In this document: piece by piece, positions 1-9,300 of the stretch
Layout: the number at the start of each line of letters is the position of its first letter
Numbering within the stretch: the first letter of the stretch is position 1
Assembly (NCBI GenBank): GCA_001430745.1
Contig: KQ481962.1
Location: 22,916 to 33,803, forward strand
DNA from: Auxenochlorella pyrenoidosa
Taxonomy: Eukaryota > Chlorophyta > Trebouxiophyceae > Chlorellales > Chlorellaceae
Direction: 5' to 3'
Length of the DNA stretch: 10,888 bases
The notes under the pieces: model-generated
The model's database searches: none
What the model saw: only the letters and a program-made list of their open reading frames with translations
Told to the model about the DNA's origin: nothing
Translations under genes and position numbers: made by a program

Positions 1-1448
1 GCAGGCGCCACGTACCGCGCCATGGAGTTTGTGGGCGACGCTGTGAGCGCCATGAACATGGAGGAGCGCATGACGGTGTGCAACATGGTGGTGGAGGCGG
101 GCGGCAAGAACGGCGTGTGCCCCGCCGACCAGACCACCTTTGACTACGTGGAGGCGCGCACCAGCGAGCCCTACGAGCCCGTGTACTCGGACGACACTGC
201 CTCCTTCTTCGCAGGTGCGCGCTGCAGCAGCCAGGTGGGCCGTTCTGCAGGGGGCGGGCCTGGAAGGCGGCCGTCACTGCTTCGGTGCCTGCGCACACCT
301 GCTTAGTCGTCACGCCCTGGCTGCCCGGGCCCTTACCGGCCTCCTGCCTCGCTGCAGACTACCGGTTTGATGTGAGCAAGCTGGAGCCGGTGGTGGCGGC
401 GCCGCACTCGCCCGACAACCGCAAGCTGGCGCGCGAGTGCCACGACGTCAAGATTGACCGGGGTGCGTGGCCCCCGGCTGACCTGCCACGCTGCTGGCAG
501 CGCAGCTGCGCCAGGGAGCTGTCGCAGAATGCAGTTGTTGTTGGGACCTCAGCACTTGGAGGCTGAGACACTCCAGCTAGCCCACAGCTTTCGAGGCATG
601 CAGGCAGCCGAAGCTGGTGCCCGCACTGCAACCCCCCCCCCCCTGCACCGCCTGCAGTGTACATCGGCTCCTGCACCGGCGGCAAGACCGAGGACTTCAT
701 GGCGGCGGCCAAGCTGCTGCACAAGGCGGGCGGCGAGGTCAAGGTGCCCACCTACCTGGTGCCCGCCACGCAAAAGGTGGGCTGGGAGGACGGGAGGGAG
801 GCCTGGCGCGAGCATCTCGCCACGGAAGGCAGCGTGTGCAGGGCTGGGCCAGTGCACCGCGTGGCCCTTGCCAGCGCTGTCTGCATGCCACCATGCCTGC
901 GCCACCTGCGCCCCAACCTGCGCCTTGCCCCGCCGCCGCGCAGGTGTGGGGCGACGTGTACACGCTGCCCGTGCCCGGCTGCGACGGCAAGACGGCGGCA
1001 GAGATTTTCGAGGCGGCAGGCTGCGTCACGCCTGCAGCACCCAGCTGCGCGGCCTGCCTGGGTGGCCCGCGCGACACCTTTGCACGCATGAATGAGCCGG
1101 AGGTGTGCGTGTCCACCACCAACCGGTGCGTGCCGGGCTCATGGCGGGGAGGGGGCATTGGTGGCGACGTGGGCGCCCGTGGCAGGGCAGGCTCGTCCTA
1201 ACGTGTCGGCTTGACCGTTTCTTGACGAGCAGGCTCCGCGAAGGTGGCCATGCCCTGCTTAGCATCCGTCACCACAGCAATGCTGCCAGTGCCTCACGCC
1301 TCTCCCAACAACATGCATATCCCCCCCTTGCAGCAACTTCCCGGGCCGCATGGGCCACAAGGAGGGCCAGATCTACCTGGCGTCCCCCTACACCGCAGCC
1401 GCCTCTGCCCTCGCCGGCCACGTGTGCGACCCGCGCGAGTACATGTGA
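1..1448 (+). CDS. leuC/IIL1: 3-isopropylmalate dehydratase large subunit (5'-partial, five exons)
   Basis: Isomerises 2-isopropylmalate to 3-isopropylmalate in leucine biosynthesis with a small-subunit partner; in plants and algae it works in the plastid. Exons: 1-214, 358-462, 658-776, 944-1125, 1334-1448 (TGA). They give 244 residues, roughly the C-terminal half of a family of about 470-510 residues, so the start lies upstream. Visible landmarks are the aconitase-family [21 protein letters not shown] segment near the start, [11 protein letters not shown] and [11 protein letters not shown]. The three [4Fe-4S] cysteines are visible residues C112 (672-674), C181 (1046-1048) and C184 (1055-1057). 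The end, [21 protein letters not shown] then PREYM, matches the normal family C terminus, so no further exon is expected although the stop overlaps a GTGAGC donor-like string. Plant homologues can also serve glucosinolate chain elongation, which is not expected in an alga. Introns are 143, 195, 167 and 208 nt. No key residue is missing. The gene converges on the minus-strand gene that follows. Confidence 0.95.
632..643 (+). repeat. C12 homopolymer in the polypyrimidine tract of an isopropylmalate dehydratase intron
   Basis: A run of 12 C lies 14 nt before the CTGCAG acceptor at 657. It forms part of the polypyrimidine tract and is a likely site of sequencing or replication length error. Confidence 0.85.
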
Positions 1449-1873
1449 GCGCGCGCCCGCCACGCCGCAGCAGCCCTAGGCAGCGGGCGGCCCCCATGAC
1501 CCGGCGTGCTGGCAGGGCCATGGACCGCCTCATGCAGCAGCCTCTCTCAGTGTGGTCAGTTATCCGTCCCCTTGTGCTCGCCCTTGCCTTGCTTTCTTTT
1601 TCCACTCTCGTGCCATTTGGCACACTCAGGCCATTACTGATGTTCAATGTGACGTAACCGCAGCAAACAACCGCTGGCAGCAGGAATGGGGGCAGCCGAT
1701 AATGGGGCGCCTGAAGGAAGCTGGTATTGGCATTCGCACCCAGTAGAGTACACACAAGGGGCCAGGAAGGGTCAAGGCCAGAGGTGGGGCGGCAGAAGGT
1801 ACAAGTGGCAGGCAGGCAGGGGGCCCACTGCATGCTCGGCAAACAAGGCGCGTGGGTGGGGCACGGCAGCAAG
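1449..1873. other. Convergent intergenic region (two 3' UTRs)
   Basis: This 425-bp stretch lies tail to tail between the stop codons of the isopropylmalate dehydratase gene (plus strand) and the DUF3067 gene (minus strand), so it must hold both 3' UTRs and polyadenylation sites. Around 1550-1650 it is pyrimidine-rich and less GC-rich than the flanking exons. The green-algal polyadenylation signal TGTAA is absent on both strands, so cleavage sites cannot be placed. I see no conserved coding sequence; the short open stretches look like chance. Confidence 0.7.
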
Positions 1874-3084
1874 CTAGAAGGAGTTCCACTCGCCCGAGCG
1901 GCCCCCCGAGGTGTCCACATCCAGTGGGATCGAGATGGCCCGTGCATTGCCGCCACCCGTGTACCCTGCACAAGCGCCCAGCACAGCAGGCAGTGGAGGT
2001 GCCAGCCCAGCCACCTGGGCTGCACGTGCAGCAGAGCCCAGCAGTTTGCTGCACACGCGCCGGTGCCGCAACAGGGTCTGGCAGTGCAGCAGCAAGCAGG
2101 CCATTAACCCCTCCGCCCCTACCCTCTGCCATCCCGCGCACCCGGGCCCCGCTTGTTTGCGTTCTTGATGCCTGCCCGCACCCGTTCTTGCACCTCCCAC
2201 AGGTTGAGGTAGTCGGCCACTGCCTGCAGCTGCGCCTCGTACTCCTCCTCGCTCAGCGGGAAGCTCTGCGGCGGCAGGCGGGGGGGCAGACCAGTACACC
2301 CCGGTGGCCGGCGCCTGCCGCGCATGAGCCTCGTGTGTGCGGGCACCTGCTGTGTGCCCACGCCTCCCCCTCAAAGCAGCTTGCAAAGCCCGCCCACCCA
2401 CCTTCTGCTCGAGGTAGCGCCACATGATCTGCAGGGGGCCGGGAGCAGCGCCAGCGGTGGGCGCAAGCCAATGGATGCTGCTACCTGAGGGCGTTCTGCA
2501 ACCCGGAGCCTACCGCCCACTCAGCCAGGGCCTGCATTGTTATGGCAGCAGCCGCCCCCCCCCCTACCACACACACACTGCAGGTTGACCTCCCCGCCCC
2601 CCTCACGTGCAGGTAGATGCGGCTGCCACGCTTCTGCAGGCGCACGTCGTAGCTGACGCCCCACTTGTCCAGCACCAGCTGCCGCAGCTCCTCCCCGGTG
2701 ATGGGTTGCACCGGCGCCAGCAGCCGGTTGAGCCGCGCCGCCTCGTCCCTGCTGCTCAGCGGGCCTGCTCACCAGGCCAAGGCAGGCAGGCCAGCTCATG
2801 GCAATACGAAGCCAACTCAGTGCGCAGCACTAGCCTTGCATGGCTTTGCCGATGCATATCTGTCCTGCATAAAAGCCCCAGCCCTCACCTGATTCGTCAT
2901 CGCTGCTGCTGGCCGTGGCGCACGGCGGTGGGAAGCGCTGGCGGTGTGGCCCTCGTGGGCCGGCACCCGCCGCCACTGCTGCCAACGCGCAAGGCAGCGC
3001 CCATCGTCCTGCTGCTGCAGGCGCATGCGCCCCTGCTGAAGCGAGCAGCTGGCCAGGCCTGCAAGTGCTCGCTAGTGCCGCCAT
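1874..3084 (-). CDS. DUF3067 family protein, probably plastid-targeted (complete, five exons)
   Basis: Members of DUF3067 are conserved in cyanobacteria and plastid-bearing eukaryotes; no biochemical role is known to me. Exons in transcription order: 3084-2889, 2764-2607, 2428-2402, 2265-2142, 1965-1874 (TAG), giving 198 residues. Residues 1-65 (MAALASTCRPGQLLASAG onward) are rich in Ala, Ser, Pro and Arg with almost no acidic residues until a short SSSDDES patch, as in a chloroplast transit peptide. The domain runs from about residue 86: ITGEELRQLVLDKWGVSYDV, RIYLH then IMWRYLEQK, SFPLSEEEYEAQLQAVADYL, NLWEVQERVRAGI, and ISIPLDVD with a final SGEWNSF, in the family order. The start is the first ATG of an exon whose donor phase (1) fits only one of three nearby acceptors. 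The linker before ISIPL is Gly-rich and differs from the usual ERPRLGKAV-like form. The gene is head to head with the SHPRH-like gene. Least certain point: the exon 1/2 junction. Confidence 0.92.
2402..2428 (-). other. 27-nt microexon of the DUF3067 gene
   Basis: This phase-0 exon encodes only IMWRYLEQK. On the minus strand it is bounded by a CTGCAG acceptor and a GTGGGT donor. The residues restore the family motif that joins RI(F/Y)L to SFPLSEEEY, so the exon is needed even though its size makes it easy to miss. The introns on each side are 178 nt (2429-2606) and 136 nt (2266-2401). Confidence 0.88.
2555..2602 (-). repeat. G-run and (GT)n low-complexity tract in DUF3067 intron 2
   Basis: Just downstream of the GTGAGG donor the minus strand (the transcribed sense) carries runs of 6 G (2602-2597), 4 G (2595-2592) and 10 G (2564-2555). 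A short GT dinucleotide repeat (2578-2568, five and a half units) lies between the last two. It is simple sequence inside an intron, with possible capacity for a G-quadruplex in the pre-mRNA. Confidence 0.75.
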
Positions 3085-3369
3085 GGTGCAAAGCCGTCAG
3101 GCTGGCTGCCTGCGCCCTCACAGCACTCTTGAGCAAGCTCCCAGCACCGACCCGATCCTGTCGATTGGGCTCGGCAGTCTGGTAGTGAAGATCTGTATGC
3201 TCGGATGATCACAGGCCTCTGCTGGGTGCCGATGTTTTGCGTGCTGCGCTTTGCACTGCTGTGTGAATTTGCCTCGGTCGATGCTGTCCGGGATATGGTT
3301 CCGAGGTGTCTAATTGCGTTTGCAGCGCCGCTGCAGGGCGCTTGAGCCAGAAACCCCTGTTGAAAGCCC
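3085..3369. promoter_or_regulatory. Divergent intergenic region, presumed bidirectional promoter
   Basis: Only 285 bp separate the ATG of the minus-strand DUF3067 gene (3084) from the ATG of the plus-strand SHPRH-like gene (3370). The region must therefore contain both 5' UTRs and both core promoters, unless there are upstream non-coding exons. It is more AT-rich than the flanking exons. I see no convincing TATA box or named motif, so the promoter call rests on gene arrangement. An in-frame TGA at 3361-3363 just before the SHPRH-like ATG supports that start. Confidence 0.6.
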
Positions 3370-6300
3370 ATGGGAGCCCAGGAGCAGCCCGTTGTTCTCT
3401 TAAATTTTCAACGGTGAGCAACAAATGTAAAAGTACGAAAAATGACATCACCTGGCTCCCTCGCGCTCGTCCAGCACCCAACTCCCGCCGCCGCCGCTGC
3501 TACCGTCCTAGCCCCGCTGCTTTTGCGTTTCTTCGGCTCTGGTGCTGCCCATGCAGGTGTTGGGGCACCTTTGGGCAGCTTCCGACCGCTGATCGGCTGC
3601 GTGTGCAGTTTGCACCCAAGGAGCTGCAGCTTGTGGACGATGACGCCGGGCGGACAGTGTTTGTGCTGCCGCTCGGCAGGCGGGGCCTGCCTGCCGCCTT
3701 AGCAGCGCTTTGGACTGCAGAGGCGGTGGAGTGCCAAGTGCACAGCGTACACCTGGTAGAGGCGACGGAGGAGGGTGTCAGCAGCAGCGGCGAGGAGCGG
3801 CTCGACGTGCTGCTGACGGTTGCCCTGCTGCCGCCCTGCTTTGAGCTCGAGCAAGGCGACGAGGTGCGGGCCAGTAGCCCCTGGCAGAGGCCGCAGGGTG
3901 GCTTACAATGCACAGGGAGGAGGGTGCAGGATGGTTTACGGTTGCCCCTGGCAGTGTCTCTCTCTGTGTGTGCCTCCTCGCCTCGTTGCCTGTGGGAGTG
4001 CACGCCTGCTGTTTGCCTGCGTGCATGCTGCACTGTGCGTAGTTGCTGCTGCACTTCTAGCCAGTTGGCCCTTACCTGGATTCCATTCTTGCGCTGGCAA
4101 GCCTGCAGGCTGGGCCCGCCCTGGCCGCACTGGTGGCACACTGGGATGAGCTGCAGGGGGAGCTGGCAGAGGCGGCAGCCAGCGAGGACGAGGGCAGCGG
4201 GCAGGCGCAGCATGGCGGCATCGCCTGCGGCCCTTTTGCCACACAGCTGCAGGCGGGGTGGTGGCAGGCACACAGCAGCTCCGCAGAGGCTGCCGTGGCG
4301 GATGGCGGTGCAGGCGGTGAGGAGGCGGCGGTGGGCGGCAACCCGCGCGACCACATCTTCCAGCTGGTGCTGCCCTCCGACTGGAGGCTGGAGGCCCCTG
4401 AGCCTGCCGGCCTCTGCTGTACGCTGTTCCGCTACCAACGGCGCTGCTTGGCCTGGCTCAAGTGGCGGGAGTCTCTGGGCGACAGCGCCGGCAGCGCGGG
4501 CCTGGGGGTGGGCGCTGCAGCAGACGTAGTGGGGGACCCTGGTAGCCGCAAGGTGGCGCTGCCCTCCACCGACCTGAGCTGGCAGCCGCTGTCGCTGCCC
4601 TCTGGGCTGCGCGGCTGGTACGACCCGGTCCGCAGGCGCCTGCGCCGCGCCCCCGCCACGCCCGCGCTGGCCGAGGTGTCGGGCGGGCTGCTGTGCGACG
4701 AGATGGGCCTGGGTGAGCGACTGGCCTGAATGCGGCCACGGCTGCCCTCTCACGCAGCCCTTGTTGGCAGCGCTGGAAGTCCGGGTTGGACTGGTCGGCA
4801 CACTCAAACAGGGCGCTCCCTCCCTCTGCCCTCGATGCCCTCTGCACTCCTGCAAGGCCTGCGCTCTTGCGCAACCAGCTGGCGGCCGCCTCCCCTGCGC
4901 CGCAGGCAAGACTGTGGAGATGATGGCCTTGTTCCTGGCCAACCCGCCGCCTCAGGGCCTGCGAGCGCAGGCGCTGCAGCACCAGCCAAGCAGCCAAGCA
5001 GCTGATGCCATGGCTGGACGCAGCGGCAGCCCTGAGCAGCATTCAGCAGGGAGCAGTGGCAGGGACGGCGGGGCAGCGGGTACGAGTGGCGGCGGTGATG
5101 GGTCGCCCCACGCCAACAAACGCGGCAGGAGGCAGTGCGGCCCTAGCTCAACGGTCGTGCCCGATGCTGGCACGCTCGTCGTCTGCCCGCCTGCGCTGCT
5201 GCAGCAGTGGCAGTCGGAGCTGGCAAACCACGCGCACGGCGCGCTGGTTGTCGAGGTGTACGATGGCCTGCGGGGCCTGGTGAGGACGCTCTCCAGGGCT
5301 GGGGGCTTGGGGGCTGCGCTGAATGATGAACGAATCGAAAGAATGGCGCCACCCGTGGTGGCATGCGCCCTGAGTGCTGCCTGCCTCCCCATGCCTTCCG
5401 GCGTGCAGGAGCGTGCTGCAGAGACAGAGAAAGGAGGGCGCGGCAAGCGGCTCAAGCCGGCGCAGCGCGAGATGGAGCTGTTCAACCGCCTGCTGCAGGT
5501 TGCCCCCTGATCCTTCTCCTTGCATGGCCACACAGCAAGTGGAGAGCAGCTGGTGTTCACTGTTCGGAGATGCTGCCCGAGCGCAAGCCCTGACTGCAGA
5601 AGCCCTGGCGGGGCCCACCCTCCGCAGGGCGAGGAGGCGGAGGCCGACTTTGATGCGGCGGCCGAGGCGGAGGCTGCTGCGCGCCGCCTGCGTGAGGCCG
5701 ACGTCGTGCTGACCAGCTTCGATGTGCTGCGTGCAGAGGTGGGCAGGGCTGGGGGCGCGGCAGCAGGTCATTTTGACCATCAGCCGCTCAGCTCAACTGG
5801 TGTGCTGCAGGTTGTGAGGCCGTTGCCAGGCCTTGCCGCTAAGCCTGCGCACAGTTTGCCCGTGCCGGCAGCCCTCACGTTGCCACCCCTACCCACCGCT
5901 CTCCAACCGCCCGCCTGCCCCCGCCCCGCCCCCCAACCCGGTCAGGTCTACTTTGTGCCCAGCGCCCGCAGCCTCCGGCGGCCCAAGAAGTATGCGGTGC
6001 CCCACTGCCCGCTGCTGCAGGTGGGGCAGTGTGCCAGAGTGGCCAGCCTGGGATGCCTCTGTGTTGCCTGCTGTCGAGGTGCATGCTGCCGGTTGATTGC
6101 ACCCGTCTCAATGGCAGCAACACACTGCTGCTGCTTGTCTCCCGTCCTCGGCCACTTCCCTCCAGCTGCAGCCAGTATTGGTTAATGCATCACTCTATCG
6201 TATACGCTTCTCACGCCTTCCTGCTGCACCCTTGCAGCTGCACTGGTGGCGGCTTGTCATCGACGAGGCGCAGATGGTGGGCCCCCTGTCTGCCGCTGGC

Positions 6301-9300
6301 ACCATGGCCGAGCGCATGCAGGCTGTGCACCGGTGGTGTGTCACAGGTGGGCAGCCCTGGCCCACGTGCATGCTGGAGGGAAGTTTGTGCGTGGAAGGGA
6401 GTCTGGCGTGATAACCCCCTTAGCCTGTGCCCCAAGCCTGTGCAGTTTTGTGGCTCGTTCTGCAAAGCTGTGACAGGCGCTCGGGTGCCCCCTGCCCTGC
6501 AGGTACGCCCATGGGCGCCCACAAGAACGAGCTGACCGACATCCACGCCCTGCTCAGCACACTGCAGCACCGGCCCTTTGCAGGTGGGCAGGGGTGATGG
6601 CCCATATGCAGGCTGCGGAGGGGCGGCCGTGGCTGCAACTGCCACTGCTGGCCCATGCCGACACACATTCTGACTGCTGCTTGCTTGGGGCTCGCCACGC
6701 CGTCGCTTGAGCACCTGCGCGATCTGCATCCCCTTCAGACATGGCAACCTGGCGGCAACTGGTGGCGGAGCCGATGGCGGCAGGCGGCGGCCCCGCGGCA
6801 CGCCAGGCTTGGTCGCTGCTGCAGACGGTGCTGGCCCCGTTGATGTGGAGGAACACCAAGGGTGCGCCCGCACACAAGCGCCTGCAGCTGTTTTCCCTGC
6901 CTGGGTGCCGGTTTCATGCCCTGCATGCTGTATCCTCCAGCGCACAAAGGGGACCATGCTCCCCTCCCCTCCCCCCGCAGGCGTGGTTGCCCAGGAGTTC
7001 CACCTCCCACCCCGCTCCCTGCACCCCGTGTGGCTGGCCTTCCAGCCAGGGGAGCGCGCCTTTTATGAGCAGGTGCGCTGCCGAGGATGCTCAAACAGCA
7101 TGCACATGCGATCGCTGGCAAGGGGAGCGGTGGCGAGACACACCTTGAAGTGTCAACCTGCGCTGCAGGCGCACGCCTGCGTGGTCTCCTTGGCATTCAT
7201 TGGGCACTTTAGGGAAGGCCCAAAGTTTATCATGAATCTTTGATCTGCCGTTGGCACACAAAGTCACATTGTCATTGGCGCCCTTGCGCCGCCCTCGCCC
7301 CCGCCGCAGGTGGTGGAAAGGATGCGGGAGGCGCGGCAGCAGCTGGAGGAGTTCCGCCAGCGGCAGGGGGCGGGGTCGGACGAGGACGAGGAGCTGGGCG
7401 GCAGCGGCAAGCGGTCCACCCCCGCCGCACTGCGCACGCGCAAGCGGCGGCAGGCCAAGCAGGGCGAGCGGCTGGAGAGCGCAGCGGTGGACAACATTTC
7501 GCAGCTGCGCCTGGCTTGCATTCACCCGCAGGTGGGGTGCCCTGGCAGCGAAGCAAAGCGGCTGCACATCCATGAGCTGCCTGAGCCCAGCGCTCAAGTT
7601 TGTTACCTCCAGGTTGCTCGCCCAACTTTCTGCTGCCTTTTTCGTGCTCTCATGACAAATCATGCCTCTGTCATTTTGCAGCCCCAGCCCTCCTCCACCT
7701 CCCCTGCTGTTACTATTCTTGGGCCCGCACAAGTCTCCCAAAGACGCAGGCCGCTCACCATCCTGCGGTGGCTCCCCTTTCGCCGGCCCTGCGCAGCTCA
7801 CACGCATGTGGCGGGAGATGCAGGCGGACGCGCAGCTGGGCGTCGGCGCCACCCTGTCCATGGAGGAAATCATGCAGCGCCTGGTGGAGAACGCGCAGAA
7901 CGACCTGCAGGTGCGCCGCGGGCGGCACGAGCGCCGCACCCGGGTGCCGCCCGAGTGCCTGGGCTGCACGCGAATCGGCTGTGGTTTGGGCTCGCACCAT
8001 CGGCGCGGCCTGCCCTCACCATTCGCTCGGCAACCCGCCGCAGGAGGCGGAGCGCAACCTGTGCGCCCACCTGAACACCCTCGCCATGCGCCTGCTGGCC
8101 AAGGCAGACGCTGCGCCGGCTGGCGGGGGCGGCGGCCAGGCGCGGCTGATGCAGGGCAGCGATGCAGCAGCGGCTGATGAGCTGGCGCCCGCCCCCTCGG
8201 CTGGGCTGGGCGAGGGCGAGCCGGGAAGCCCGCCCCCCGCCAAGCGCCCACGCAAGAGCAGGGGCGGCTTTGATGGGCTGGGGGGCGAGGCGCTGAGGGC
8301 ACAGGCGCTGGTGTGCCTGGAGCAGAGCTTTCGGGTGGCGGAGAAGGGCATTGCCGGTGAGAACGGGGGAGTTGAGGAAAGGGGTTCTGAGGTGCAGTCG
8401 AGGCTGGCATGCATGCTGCCCCGCTGGTCTTTGCAGGAAACACCACCTGCCAGCGCGCTTGTTATGAACCTTACATCGTCCCCTTCTACCCCCAATGTTC
8501 TGCCAATGCCATTGCAGCCATGGACGTGAGCATGGATAAGCTAAAGGGCATGCCGGACATCGAGGCCGCCTCCACCTCGACAGTGAATGGTGGGCAGGCT
8601 GAAGCGCGTGTCCGGATGCGAGAACACAAATGGGATAATGCGAGGAAAAGAGGCGATGTGGAAGAGAGCACCAAGCATCGAGGGTGGTGCTTGGCATCGG
8701 CCAAGAAGCCTCGCCCCTACTGAACTACTCTCTATCCCTGGTTCTGCCTAATCTTTGTAGCCTGGAAGCGGCTGCAGATCAACACCGCCACGCAACTTGG
8801 CAAGCTGCACGCGGCGGCGGGGCGGGCAGAGGAGGCGCGCAGGATGGACCAGGATGCGCAGGTGCGGCGTGCCTGGGGGTGTGCTGGCTTTAACGGGGAG
8901 CCCAGGCTCCTCCAGCGTGCCTGCAGCTGTGTAGCTGCAGCGTGTTTTATTATGGATGGACCGCAGTTGTGTCACTAGGGTGGGTCCGCACTGCCCTGCA
9001 GGAGAAGGTCAGCTACCTGCGATCCCAGGCCGAGATGGAACTCACCTCGGCGCAGCAGCGCCTGGAGCAGGTGCAGGTGGCGGCGGAGGAGGCGCGGCGT
9101 GCCTTCCGCCTGCACTTCGCAGAGGCTGCAGAGTGAGGGACCGCGGCAGGAGAGGGGTGGGAGCCACCAAATCACCACATCACCCTTCTGCTGTGCTGTG
9201 CTGTGCTGTGCTGTGCTGTGCTGGGCTGCACGCAGCGCATCACGGCCTGCATGGGGTCAAGTGTGGTGCGCACCACTTAGCAGACTGCTGCGCCGGATCA

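Noticed and set aside
3426..3430. TGTAA, the green-algal polyadenylation signal
   Set aside because: It lies inside intron 1 of the SHPRH-like gene, only 57 nt after the ATG, with no gene ending there. It could at most cause rare premature cleavage.
3306..3556. Open frame upstream that is continuous with SHPRH-like exon 2
   Set aside because: It has no ATG, only a GTG, and its translation lacks conservation features. It spans the presumed promoter and intron 1.
3442..3702. Alternative first exon for the SHPRH-like gene starting at ATG 3442 (MTSPGSLALVQ)
   Set aside because: Its only good donor (3557) leaves phase 1, but the acceptors at 3578 and 3608 need phase 0. The 3370 start with the GTGAGC donor at 3414 fits the acceptor at 3556 in phase.
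3500..4942. A minus-strand open stretch of 480 codons antisense to the SHPRH-like exons 2-4
   Set aside because: Its translation is low-complexity Ala/Arg/Gln/Pro sequence with no family motif. It lies opposite exons with clear SNF2 motifs, and stop-poor antisense frames are expected in such GC-rich coding DNA.
6021..6237. Cys-rich translation within an intron, which might be a zinc finger
   Set aside because: The cysteines come from repeated TGC/CTG in low-complexity sequence. There is no zinc-binding spacing with His, and the flanking exons join cleanly in phase without it.
7532..7796. Possible extra exon or alternative acceptor at 7679-7681 (TTTTGCAG) in the longest intron
   Set aside because: Extending exon 13 back to 7682 adds 115 nt and breaks the frame, and no good donor follows for a cassette exon. 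Joining 7531 to 7797 gives the family-like CIHPQ-LTRMW.
7091..8446. A minus-strand open stretch of 451 codons
   Set aside because: It crosses plus-strand exons and introns alike, has no recognisable domain, and has the Pro/Arg/Ala composition of an antisense shadow.
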